DNA from: Acidobacteria bacterium RIFCSPLOWO2_12_FULL_66_21
GTDB lineage: Bacteria; Acidobacteriota; Vicinamibacteria; Vicinamibacterales; 2-12-FULL-66-21
Assembly: GCA_001767455.1 (NCBI GenBank)
Contig: MELC01000022.1
Span: 1-64,000 of the forward strand
Length of the DNA: 64,000 bases
Direction: 5' to 3'
Shown: one piece after another, positions 16,414 to 24,297 of the stretch
Numbering within the stretch: position 1 is the first letter of the stretch
Layout of the letters: each line of letters begins with the position of its first letter
Position numbers and translations under genes: made by a program
Notes under the pieces: generated by a model
The model's input: only the letters and a program-made list of their open reading frames with translations
The model's database searches: none
Told to the model about the DNA's origin: nothing

Positions 16414-16755
16414 ATGAAGAAGGTTCTCGCGTGTTTCGGGATGGCGCTGCTCATCAGCTCGACGGCCTTTGCGGACGAGTGGACGGGCAAGATCAGCGAC
16501 TCGATGTGCGGCGTGAAGCACGGCAGCGGCGAGCACGACGGCAAGAAGATGACCGACCGGGACTGCACCGAGGCGTGCATCAAGGGCGGCGCCAAGTACG
16601 TGTTCGTGTCGGGCGACAAGGTCTACAAGATTTCGAACCAGGACTTCGCGGGACTGAAGACCCACGCGGGGCACGAAGTCGTGCTGTCCGGGGACATGAA
16701 GGACGACGCGATCACCGTCAGCAAGATCGAGATGCCGAAAGAGACCAAGAAGTAG
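16414..16755 (+). CDS. Small secreted cysteine-containing protein (DUF-type, unknown)
   Basis: 113 residues from an ATG with GGAGGAAG upstream. Signal peptide 1-20 (ending AFADEW). The mature protein has the pattern TGKISDSMCGVKH...DRDCTEACIKGGAKYVFV...GKVYKISNQ, a recognisable small exported family in Acidobacteriota in which three conserved cysteines and a His may bind metal or form disulfides. The C-terminal half is beta-rich and charged. The M28 peptidase gene follows on the same strand after about 50 bases, so co-transcription is possible. Function not known. Confidence 0.75.
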   Translation: MKKVLACFGMALLISSTAFADEWTGKISDSMCGVKHGSGEHDGKKMTDRDCTEACIKGGAKYVFVSGDKVYKISNQDFAGLKTHAGHEVVLSGDMKDDAITVSKIEMPKETKK

Positions 16756-16806
16756 CTGTTCACGGGGCCTGTCCGCGGCTAGAATGCCGGACGGGCAGGC
16801 CCTCAT

Positions 16807-19503
16807 ATGAAAAAATCGACCGCGCTGACCGCCGCGTTCCTCGCGGCGCTGTGGATCCCCGCGTCCGGCCATTCCCTTGAATCTCCGCTGCAACGCGCCG
16901 CGCTCGCCTGGGATCGCGGCGACTACCCCGCCGCGCTGACCGCGTATCTGCAGGTGCTCGACTCCCCCGCCGCCGACAGCGCGCTCGAGACGATCGCGCT
17001 GCAGACGGGCGAGCTCTATCCCACGACCGAGCTCACCGCGAACGGGGCTGCGCCGCAATTCTCTCCCGACGGCAGCCGCCTTGTGTACGAGACAGGGCCG
17101 GTCCTGAAGCGGCTGACGCGGCTGCTGCCGTCGGATCTCGCGTCGCCCGCGACCGAATGGACCGGAAGCGCCGCCGCGTTCTCGCCCGACGGCCGGAAGC
17201 TCGTTTACCTGAAGCTGGCGGCCACGCCGGAACTCACCGACGCCCAGGCCGCGCTGGAGCGGGCAGGACCCGAGGAGCGCGCGCTCCGCCAGGCCGCCTT
17301 CACCCAGTTGACTGCGCTCCGATCGACGCTCGTCGTTCGCGATCTTGCGAGCGGCGCCGAGAACACGATTGACACGGCGGACCTGCGGAAGACGGCGCCC
17401 GCGTTCGGCCGGGACGGGACGATCCTGTTCGCCGGGGGACCGGCCGGCGCGGAACCGGTCCAGATCTACACGGTCGCCGAGGGTCGCGCCGCGGCGCCGC
17501 TGACGACCGGCGCGGGCGACAAGGCCATCATCGACATCAACAGCACGGGGACGACCCTGCTCTACTCCGCCCGCGCTGGCGGGGCCGGTCCCGGGCGGGG
17601 TGGGCGGGGAGGCCGGAGCGGACCTGGAGGCGGCGCCGCGGCGACCTTCGGCGTGCTGTCGCTTGCGGACGGCCGCGCGGCGACCATCACCGGCTCCGCC
17701 CCGTCCTTCTCGCGCGACGGCGGAATGCTCACGTATGTCGTGCGCGACGGCGCGGAGAGCCGGTTGATGCTCGCCGATGTCGCCAATCCGTCGAAGGGCG
17801 TCATCCTGCACAAGGGACCCGCGCGCCTCGACGCGCCGGCGATCTCGCCGGACGGCGCGCGCGTGGCGTTCCAGATGATGCCGAACCTCGACTGGGAAAT
17901 CTACGTCGTCGATCGCGAGGGGGACGCGGTGACTCGCGTCACGCGCGAGATCCAGCACGACATCGTGCCGCGCTTCCTCACGCCAAACCAGCTGCTTGGC
18001 GCGATCGGCGAGCCGCGGCACCGCCGGTCGTACCTCTACAACCTGCCGTCGATGAAACGCACGCGCCTGTTTCACAACAACACGGTGCGCACGATCGCTC
18101 CGGAGTACGACTGGGTGCCCAGCCCCGACGGCACCAAAGTCCTGATCGTCTCCGAACGCGACGGCGACACCGTCTCGCCCGAGCGTGGCGTGTATCTCGT
18201 GGATCTGGCGCGGCGGGTCACGCGCGACGAAGTGCGCGCGCGCGTGAAGGCAAGCCTCGAGGCCGAACAGGCGCTCGTCACAAGGGGAAAGCACATGTAC
18301 GCGCCGATTGCCGCCGAGGTCAGGTCCGTGGTGGCGGGCGCGTCGGTCGAACGTGTTTACGGCTACGAGAAGACGCTTTTCGACTTTGACTCGAAGCACG
18401 TCTCGCAGCCCGGCAACAAGCTGGCCGCGGCGTACCTGTTCGATCGCTACACGTCATTCGGCTACGAGCCCGAGTATCAGCCGTTCGAATACCGCGGCAG
18501 GGGCGGCGCCGCCGGCGGACAGACCGCCAACGTCGTGGCGACGCTCAAAGGCACCGTCAACCCCGAGTTGATCTACGTCGTCAGCAGCCACTACGACTCC
18601 GTCGCCGGCGGCCCTGGCGCCGACGATGATTCGTCAGGCACCGCCGCGCTGCTCGAAACGGCGCGGATCCTGGCGGGGCACCCGCAGCCCGCGACGATTG
18701 TCTTCGCGTCGTTCACCGGCGAGGAAGCGGGCCTGCTGGGCAGCCGCGAGTTCGTCCGGCGCGCGGTCGCCGGCAAGCTCGACATCGTGGGCGCGCTGAA
18801 CAACGACATGATCGGATGGTCGAACGACTACCGCCTCGACAACACGATCCGCTACTCGAACCGCGGCATCCGCGACGTGCAGCACGCCGCGGCGATGCAG
18901 TTCACGAACCTGATCACGTACGACACGCTCTACTACAAGAGCACGGACGCCGCCGCGTACTACGAGGCGTACGGCGACATCGTCGGGGGCATCGGCTCGT
19001 ATCCGGTGCTCGGCAATCCCCACTACCACCAGTCGCACGACTTCCTCGAAGGCATCAATCACCAGCTCGTCACCGAGGTGGCCAAGACGACGGCCGCCTC
19101 GCTGATGCTGCTCGCGTCGAGCCCCGCGCGTGTGAAGAACGTGACCGTGGACGGCTTCAGCCACGGCACGGTGAAGCTGTCGTGGGCGCCGAGCCCGGAA
19201 AAAGGGGTGACCGGGTACATCGTGGCTTTTGGCCCCCCGACGAAACCCGAAACCGGGCGCGTTCGTGTGCTGAAGCCGGCGGCGACGCTCACCGGCATCG
19301 CGCCGGGCACCATCATCGCGGTGAAGGCGGTTGACGCCAGAGGGCTGGAGGGCTGGGATTGGGCCTCACTGACGGTGACAACGCCCAACTCCCAACGCCC
19401 AACTCCCAACGCCCAACTCCCAACTCCAAACCTCAAACTCCAAATTCCAAACCCCACGCCCAGACCCCACGCCTCCGCGCCCCAAACTCAGAACTGGAAA
19501 TAG
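16807..19503 (+). CDS. Secreted M28 peptidase with WD40-like (TolB) repeats and Fn3-like domain
   Basis: 898 residues. A signal peptide (1-22) is followed by a TPR-like start. WD40/TolB-type beta-propeller blades with FSPDGSRLVYE and FSPDGRKLVYL follow to about residue 470. A Gly/Arg-rich linker (near 255-275) is inserted in the propeller. The M28 domain is complete: HYDS (about 594), DDDSSGT (605), GEEAG (637), NNDMIG (664) and His of HDFLEG (744), giving two zinc sites and the catalytic Glu. An Fn3-like domain spans about 778-857. It probably degrades peptides outside the cell. The last 40 residues are translated period-7 repeat DNA, so the original stop was probably lost. The gene end overlaps the convergent MBOAT gene by 16 bases. 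Confidence 0.88.
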   Translation: MKKSTALTAAFLAALWIPASGHSLESPLQRAALAWDRGDYPAALTAYLQVLDSPAADSALETIALQTGELYPTTELTANGAAPQFSPDGSRLVYETGPVLKRLTRLLPSDLASPATEWTGSAAAFSPDGRKLVYLKLAATPELTDAQAALERAGPEERALRQAAFTQLTALRSTLVVRDLASGAENTIDTADLRKTAPAFGRDGTILFAGGPAGAEPVQIYTVAEGRAAAPLTTGAGDKAIIDINSTGTTLLYSARAGGAGPGRGGRGGRSGPGGGAAATFGVLSLADGRAATITGSAPSFSRDGGMLTYVVRDGAESRLMLADVANPSKGVILHKGPARLDAPAISPDGARVAFQMMPNLDWEIYVVDREGDAVTRVTREIQHDIVPRFLTPNQLLGAIGEPRHRRSYLYNLPSMKRTRLFHNNTVRTIAPEYDWVPSPDGTKVLIVSERDGDTVSPERGVYLVDLARRVTRDEVRARVKASLEAEQALVTRGKHMYAPIAAEVRSVVAGASVERVYGYEKTLFDFDSKHVSQPGNKLAAAYLFDRYTSFGYEPEYQPFEYRGRGGAAGGQTANVVATLKGTVNPELIYVVSSHYDSVAGGPGADDDSSGTAALLETARILAGHPQPATIVFASFTGEEAGLLGSREFVRRAVAGKLDIVGALNNDMIGWSNDYRLDNTIRYSNRGIRDVQHAAAMQFTNLITYDTLYYKSTDAAAYYEAYGDIVGGIGSYPVLGNPHYHQSHDFLEGINHQLVTEVAKTTAASLMLLASSPARVKNVTVDGFSHGTVKLSWAPSPEKGVTGYIVAFGPPTKPETGRVRVLKPAATLTGIAPGTIIAVKAVDARGLEGWDWASLTVTTPNSQRPTPNAQLPTPNLKLQIPNPTPRPHASAPQTQNWK
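19380..19500. repeat. Period-7 tandem array (CCCAACG/CCCAACT type)
   Basis: Heptamers alternating CCCAACG and CCCAACT, decaying to CCAAACC and CCAAATT units. It is read through as the Pro/Asn-rich tail of the M28 peptidase and ends at its stop codon. Confidence 0.85.
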
Positions 19504-20930
19504 ATGAAATCCAATGACGTGCGGCTGCGGAGAACGAGGATCGCCGCGAAGGCCAGGCCGCACGCGGCGCCTTGCAGCACGACGCGTGGCCACCCGATCG
19601 TCAGACGATCGTGACGGCCCGTCAGCTCGACCCAGATGCTCTGCGCCCAGAGCGGGACCGAGTACAGGAACGTCAGCAGGAACAGATACGCGGCCGCCTG
19701 ACGGTCCAGGGAACTTGCCGCGCCGGGCGAGAGGCGCAGGTCCCGCACGATGGCGTGGAGATCCGTCTCGCGAAACAGCAGCCAGCCGATATTGATCAGG
19801 ACGAACATCCCCGCAATCTGCAGCACCTTCACGAGAGGCGAGAGATAGCTGGCGCCAGGCAGCCAGGCGGCAGGCCGCCGCGAGGCGGGACGCAGCATCG
19901 CGTGCGCTCTCGTCGCGATGAGCAGCAGGCCGTGATAGAGCCCCCACAACACGTAGTTCCAGCTCGCCCCGTGCCACAGGCCTGACAGGAGGAACGTCGC
20001 CAGGATGTTGCGCGCCCAGACGGCCTCGCCCGCGCGCGAGCCGCCGAGCGGCACGTACACGTAGTCACGAAACCAGGTCGAGAGCGAGATGTTCCACCGG
20101 CGCCAGAAGTCCGAGGGGCTCCGCGCCATGTAGGGATGGTCGAAGTTCTCGGTCAGCTCGAACCCCAGCCAGCGCGACGTGCCGCGCGCGATGTCGGTGT
20201 ACGCGGAGAAGTCGGCGTAGATCTGAATCGCGAAGGCGAACACGCCCGCCCAGAGCAGCGGGAACGACGGATCCTCCAGCGCGAACACCTTGTTCGCGAT
20301 GATCCCGACGTTGTCGGCAATCACGAGCTTCTTCAGGAACCCCCAGCAGATCAGCAGGAAGCCGGTCCTCGCCTTCTCCGGCGAAAAGCGGCGGACCGAC
20401 TCGACCTGCGGCAGCAGGTACGACGCCCGCTGGATCGGCCCGGCCACGAGGTGCGGAAAGAAGGAGATGAACACGGCCACGTCGACGAGATTGCGCCGCG
20501 CGCGCAGCTCGCCGCGATAGACGTCGATCGTGTAGCTCATCGCCTGGAACGTGTAGAACGAGATGCCGACCGGCAGCACGATGCGCAGCAGCGGCGGGCT
20601 GATCGCCAGTCCGGCCGCCGCCAGCACCTGCCCGACGTTCTCCGCGAAGAAGTTGAAGTACTTGAAGAAGCCGAGCATCCCGAAGTTCGAGACGATGCTC
20701 ATCAGGAGGAAGCGCATCCGGTGGGCCGGCCACGCCTCCATTCCCCGCGCCGCGCAGTAGTCGATCACCGTGGAGGTCGCGATCAGGATCAGGAACCACG
20801 GGTGCACGTAGCCGTAGAAGAAATAGCTGGCGGCGAGGAGCAGGATGTTCTGCCCGCGCTGCGGCAGGCGCCAGTACAGCGCCGTGACGAGCAGGAAAAA
20901 GACGACGAAGTCGAGACTGTGGAAGATCAC
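19488..20930 (-). CDS. MBOAT-family O-acyltransferase (AlgI-like)
   Basis: 480 residues from a GTG at 20930 that overlaps the TGA of the upstream gene by 4 bases. The usual MBOAT start, FHSLDFVVFFLLVTALYWRL, follows immediately, so longer versions are rejected. About ten membrane helices. Family marks are VGISFYTFQAMSYTIDVYRG, FFPHLVAGPI, the WRRWNISLSTWFRDYVYVPL segment, and the catalytic His in SGLWHGASWN followed by LYHGLLL. AlgI/DltB-type enzymes pass acyl groups across the inner membrane to a partner SGNH protein that acylates an exported polysaccharide. The partner is encoded directly upstream. Its 3' end overlaps the convergent M28 gene. Confidence 0.92.
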   Translation of the reverse strand: MIFHSLDFVVFFLLVTALYWRLPQRGQNILLLAASYFFYGYVHPWFLILIATSTVIDYCAARGMEAWPAHRMRFLLMSIVSNFGMLGFFKYFNFFAENVGQVLAAAGLAISPPLLRIVLPVGISFYTFQAMSYTIDVYRGELRARRNLVDVAVFISFFPHLVAGPIQRASYLLPQVESVRRFSPEKARTGFLLICWGFLKKLVIADNVGIIANKVFALEDPSFPLLWAGVFAFAIQIYADFSAYTDIARGTSRWLGFELTENFDHPYMARSPSDFWRRWNISLSTWFRDYVYVPLGGSRAGEAVWARNILATFLLSGLWHGASWNYVLWGLYHGLLLIATRAHAMLRPASRRPAAWLPGASYLSPLVKVLQIAGMFVLINIGWLLFRETDLHAIVRDLRLSPGAASSLDRQAAAYLFLLTFLYSVPLWAQSIWVELTGRHDRLTIGWPRVVLQGAACGLAFAAILVLRSRTSLDFIYFQF

Positions 20931-21979
20931 CGGAAGATCGACGGGAGGCGCTCGTACAGGATCTCGGTGTAAACCCTGTGCTCGGAGCCCTTGAGGTGGT
21001 CGCCATCTTCGTACATGTCGAGCGTCAGCGCCAGATCGCCCGTGTCGTCGCGAAAGATTCCGCCGTTTGCTTCGATGTAGCGCCTCAGGTCGCGAATGTA
21101 CCGGCGGAGCGCGGGCGATTGGTACGGCGGACGCCCGCCGACCGGACGCCGCTGGACGCGCACGAAGCAGAGAGTGAGACCCGCCGCGCGCGCGTCGCGC
21201 AGCATCAGCGGCAAGGCCGAACGGTTCACGAACCGTCCGAAGTCCGCCTCGCGATCCTCGGCCGCCTGGAGGTCCGCCGCGTCCATCGCCCGCAGGTGAT
21301 CGAGCCCGAAGCGCGCGTTCATGCTCGTCATGAACGCCCCGCGGCGCCGGCGGCTCGGCACGATCGTCCGCCCGACCTCCGCGGTGAGCGCCGGTTCGAT
21401 CCACCGGCGCGCGGTGTCGGCGCCGTACATCGCGTCGATCGTGCGGTCCACGCGGTACCACGGCCCTTCCATGGCGGAGAGGATGACGGCGTTCAACTCG
21501 TCCTCACGCTCGGCCGCGGCCGTGTCGAGCATCCAGCCATCGTCGAGCCGGAACGTGACGTTCGTCAGGTTCGTGTCGCGAAAGAAGATCAGGACGGCGC
21601 GCGGGTGGATCCGGGCGGGGATGACGAGGTTCTTGAGGACGAGGTACCACCAGGCGGACCCGGACGCGGCGTGCATCATCGGCGCGATCGGCCGTCCCGT
21701 CAACTGCGCCAGCACCAGCGGGTCGATCCTCGATCCCGCCATCGAGTCGCCGATGACGACGTAGCCGGGGTTCAACCGGGCGAGATCGCCGATCGGTGTC
21801 GGGTCGAACGGCGCGCGCACGCGCGATCCCTGGACCGCCGGGAGGTAGGAAGACGCGGCGTCGGCCGGCTGCGCGCGCCAGGCGCCGGCCAGCCGCAGAC
21901 CTGCGGGAGCGAGGAGCGTGAGGACGACGAGCGCGGCAAGCTGCAGCGAGGGCCGCAGGCGGCCGCGATCACCTGGCAC
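20927..21979 (-). CDS. SGNH/GDSL-type acyltransferase-like protein, partner of MBOAT
   Basis: 350 residues with an N-terminal membrane anchor or signal (about 11-33). The SGNH block I motif is VVIGDSMAGSR (GDS at about 77-79) and the block V Asp/His is in EDGDHLKGSEH near the C-terminus, so the catalytic Ser and Asp-x-x-His are present. The layout matches AlgJ/AlgX/DltD-like periplasmic proteins that receive acyl groups from an MBOAT protein and put them on polysaccharide. It is translationally coupled to the MBOAT gene (ATGA-type overlap) and overlaps the secreted-protein gene upstream by 11 bases. The polysaccharide is unknown. Confidence 0.82.
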   Translation of the reverse strand: MPGDRGRLRPSLQLAALVVLTLLAPAGLRLAGAWRAQPADAASSYLPAVQGSRVRAPFDPTPIGDLARLNPGYVVIGDSMAGSRIDPLVLAQLTGRPIAPMMHAASGSAWWYLVLKNLVIPARIHPRAVLIFFRDTNLTNVTFRLDDGWMLDTAAAEREDELNAVILSAMEGPWYRVDRTIDAMYGADTARRWIEPALTAEVGRTIVPSRRRRGAFMTSMNARFGLDHLRAMDAADLQAAEDREADFGRFVNRSALPLMLRDARAAGLTLCFVRVQRRPVGGRPPYQSPALRRYIRDLRRYIEANGGIFRDDTGDLALTLDMYEDGDHLKGSEHRVYTEILYERLPSIFR

Positions 21980-22943
21980 AGGCTGCGACCGGATAGCTCA
22001 CCTCGTACCGGATGTCCTTCGACGTGGGCCGCGTGACGTTGTAGAACTCGTGATCGTAGCCGGAGGATTGCGACACCCAGTAGACGTGGCCGTTGGCGTG
22101 GATGAGCCCGAGCGGAAGAAAGAACGACACGCCCTTGCGATCGCAATAGGTGATCTGCGCGACAACGCGCGTCCACTCCTTGGTCGGACCGATCACGACC
22201 CAGCCGCTGGCCGAGGTCACGAGGCCGCACCCGCGGTCCTCCGGTGCCGGGGCGTACTTCTTGACCGCCTCGACCCAATACGCGGTCCAGCCCTCCTCTT
22301 CCATCGGCGCGCGGTAAACCGCCTCCACCTCGACGAGCACCTTGCGCCTCGCGGCCCGCTTCACCGGATGGTCCCACTGCGTGAACTCGTTCACCGCCTT
22401 CTGTTCGGCGACGTCAACGGGATCCAGGAGCGACACCGCGAGCTTCGCGCGCTGCTCGCTAGCGGTCACGTCCTCGACAGCGCCGATCCGCGGAGTGCCC
22501 GAGACGACGAGGCCATCCTTCGGGTACGGCTGGACGAAGGGCGGGGGCGCCATCTCCGCCGGGCGATAGTTCGATTTGACGGCGAGCCGGCTGGTGCAGG
22601 CGACAGGGAGGACCGCCGGACGTTCGAGCCGCAGCGTGCCGGCGCGCACGCCGTTGCTCCAGATCGTCATCTCGCCGGGCGCGGCCGCCTTGCCCCACCA
22701 CTTCGAAGGCACGACGTCGAGCGAGATCGGCAGCTCGATGCCCCGCAGCCCCCCCGGCCACGCGGCGTCCCAGTCCTTGCCGTCGAACGAGGTGAACGGA
22801 ATGACGTCGCCGTCGCGGCGCAGCACGCCGACGACGAACGGTTCGGGCGACGGCGTCGCGCGGCTCTGCGCGCGCGCAGGGCTCTCTGCCGGGGACAGCC
22901 AGGCGGACGACACGCACCAGAGGAGGAGGGAAACGAGGTGCAT
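21969..22943 (-). CDS. Secreted protein of unknown function in acylation operon
   Basis: 324 residues with a signal peptide (about 1-25). The rest is beta-rich with no catalytic motif I recognise. Segments such as FTSFDGKDWDAAWPGG, GCGLVTSASGWVVIG and IHANGHVYWVSQSSGYDHEF suggest a receptor- or carbohydrate-binding-like fold. It ends with a conserved-looking SYPVAACAR. The gene overlaps the SGNH gene by 11 bases, so the three genes 22943 to 19488 form one operon and this protein probably helps in surface polysaccharide modification. That role is inferred from context only. Confidence 0.65.
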   Translation of the reverse strand: MHLVSLLLWCVSSAWLSPAESPARAQSRATPSPEPFVVGVLRRDGDVIPFTSFDGKDWDAAWPGGLRGIELPISLDVVPSKWWGKAAAPGEMTIWSNGVRAGTLRLERPAVLPVACTSRLAVKSNYRPAEMAPPPFVQPYPKDGLVVSGTPRIGAVEDVTASEQRAKLAVSLLDPVDVAEQKAVNEFTQWDHPVKRAARRKVLVEVEAVYRAPMEEEGWTAYWVEAVKKYAPAPEDRGCGLVTSASGWVVIGPTKEWTRVVAQITYCDRKGVSFFLPLGLIHANGHVYWVSQSSGYDHEFYNVTRPTSKDIRYEVSYPVAACAR

Positions 22944-22956
22944 CCCGCCCCTGATT

Positions 22957-23427
22957 CTACCCCCGGTCGAGCACCTCGCGGATCTTGTTCAGCAGGTCGT
23001 CGCGCGAAAAGGGCTTCGCCAGGAAGTCAGAGGTCAGACCCGTGTCGATCGCGCCCGGGTACCCGGAGATGCAGATCAACTTCAGCGAGTGCCGCCGCGC
23101 GCGGAGGACCTGCGCGAGCTCGGTCCCGCCCATGTAGGGCATCCGGATGTCGGTCAAGAGCAGGTCGATGCCGTCACCGTGTTCGTCGAAGATCTTGAGC
23201 GCTTCCTGGCCGTTGCGCGCCTCGTGCACGCGGTAGCCGGCGCGCAGCAGCGCCTGGGCGAACAACTGCCGGACCGCCGGCTCGTCCTCGACGAGCAGGA
23301 TGGTCTCGCGCCGCTCGCGCGGCGTCCCGGCGTCGGCGGCGGTGGCGCGACGTGTCTGACTTGCGCTCAATTCGAACATCTCTCGCCTCGGTGTGTGCAC
23401 GCGAGGGGTTGCAACTTCCCGGCCCAT
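22957..23427 (-). CDS. Single-domain response regulator (CheY/FixJ receiver)
   Basis: Taken from ATG at 23427 (156 residues). ATG at 23379 with a GAGGCGAG upstream is equally possible, and an in-frame ATG at 23535 is less likely. The receiver domain fills the C-terminal 120 residues: acidic pocket VEDEP, phosphoacceptor Asp in LLLTDIRMP, Thr/Ser in CISGYPG and Lys in FLAKPFSRDDL. No output domain is present, as in CheY-like proteins or the detached receivers of hybrid kinases. No sensor kinase is nearby. It sits between the PAP2 gene and the acylation operon, all on the minus strand. Confidence 0.85.
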   Translation of the reverse strand: MGREVATPRVHTPRREMFELSASQTRRATAADAGTPRERRETILLVEDEPAVRQLFAQALLRAGYRVHEARNGQEALKIFDEHGDGIDLLLTDIRMPYMGGTELAQVLRARRHSLKLICISGYPGAIDTGLTSDFLAKPFSRDDLLNKIREVLDRG

Positions 23428-23531
23428 GACGACCTCGTGATTTTCGAACGTTTCCAGGGTTTGTGGTGTGCGCTCGCGCACATTCGCGTGCGTCTTATCC
23501 GCACACGATGTGCGGTCGCGCCCATTTCGGT

Positions 23532-24290
23532 TCACCCGTCTCCATCCGCCTGTGCCTGGCTCCGCTCACGCTTCAGGCCGGCGCGCGGTTCGATCGCGCG
23601 CTCGATGACCCAGCATAGCAGCGCCCACGATAATCCGATCAGCCATCCCGCGATGACATCGGTTGGATAGTGTACGCCGAGATAGACCCGGCTGGCACCC
23701 ACGAGAAACGTCGCCGCCATCGCGAGCGCCATGATGTAGAACTTCACGAGCCGCCGCGTCGCCACCCGCATCAGCAGCGCCCCGAGCGTCAGGTACACCA
23801 CGGCGGAGGTCATCGCGTGACCGCTCGGAAAACTCATGGTCATCACCTCACGCAGGTGAGGGACGACATCCGGGCGGGGACGCTGAAAGAGCTGTTTCAA
23901 CGCGCTGTTGATGAACCAGCCGCCGAGGCTCGCGACGCTCACGAAGAGGCCGGTGCGCCACATACCCTGAAGCATCAGGAACCCGGCCACCGCGACGACG
24001 GTCAATCCAAGCACCGCGGCGCTTCCGAGCGCGGTGATGTCGAGCGCGCCGTTCACCAGCCAGTGCGGGCCGATCGGCCGCGAGGGATCGGCCGGGTCGC
24101 GCAGCGCGACGAGAAACTGCTGGTCGAACTTCTGCGTGTCTCCCTCGAGCACTTCGCTTGCCAGCTTGGTGAACGCGACGAGGAGCAGGAGGACGGCGAT
24201 GCCGCTGACGAGCAGCGTCAGCTCGCCGCGCTCGCGGCGGCTCACCCGCGCCAGCAGCCGCCGCCAGATCGCTGTCCACTCCGGAGCCAT
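23532..24290 (-). CDS. PAP2-family phosphatase
   Basis: 252 residues with six membrane helices. The three phosphatase motifs are present: KQLFQRPRP (about 131-139), SFPSGHAM (about 153-160) and SRVYLGVHYPTDV (about 199-211), with the Arg and His residues of the active site. Members dephosphorylate lipid phosphates such as undecaprenyl pyrophosphate or phosphatidic acid at the outer face of the inner membrane. The gene starts 7 bases after the stop of the M28 peptidase and is followed by the response regulator, so all may share a transcript. Confidence 0.9.
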   Translation of the reverse strand: MAPEWTAIWRRLLARVSRRERGELTLLVSGIAVLLLLVAFTKLASEVLEGDTQKFDQQFLVALRDPADPSRPIGPHWLVNGALDITALGSAAVLGLTVVAVAGFLMLQGMWRTGLFVSVASLGGWFINSALKQLFQRPRPDVVPHLREVMTMSFPSGHAMTSAVVYLTLGALLMRVATRRLVKFYIMALAMAATFLVGASRVYLGVHYPTDVIAGWLIGLSWALLCWVIERAIEPRAGLKRERSQAQADGDG

Positions 24291-24297
24291 GCAGCGA

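Noticed and set aside
19380..19500. CRISPR array or real protein domain at the end of the M28 gene
   Set aside because: Heptamer units have no spacers, and the Pro/Asn tail has no homology pattern; it is repeat DNA that is read through.
19488..21461. A longer MBOAT protein starting at 21461
   Set aside because: The extra sequence is the antisense-like reading of the SGNH gene; the GTG at 20930 fits both the family start and the 4-base overlap.
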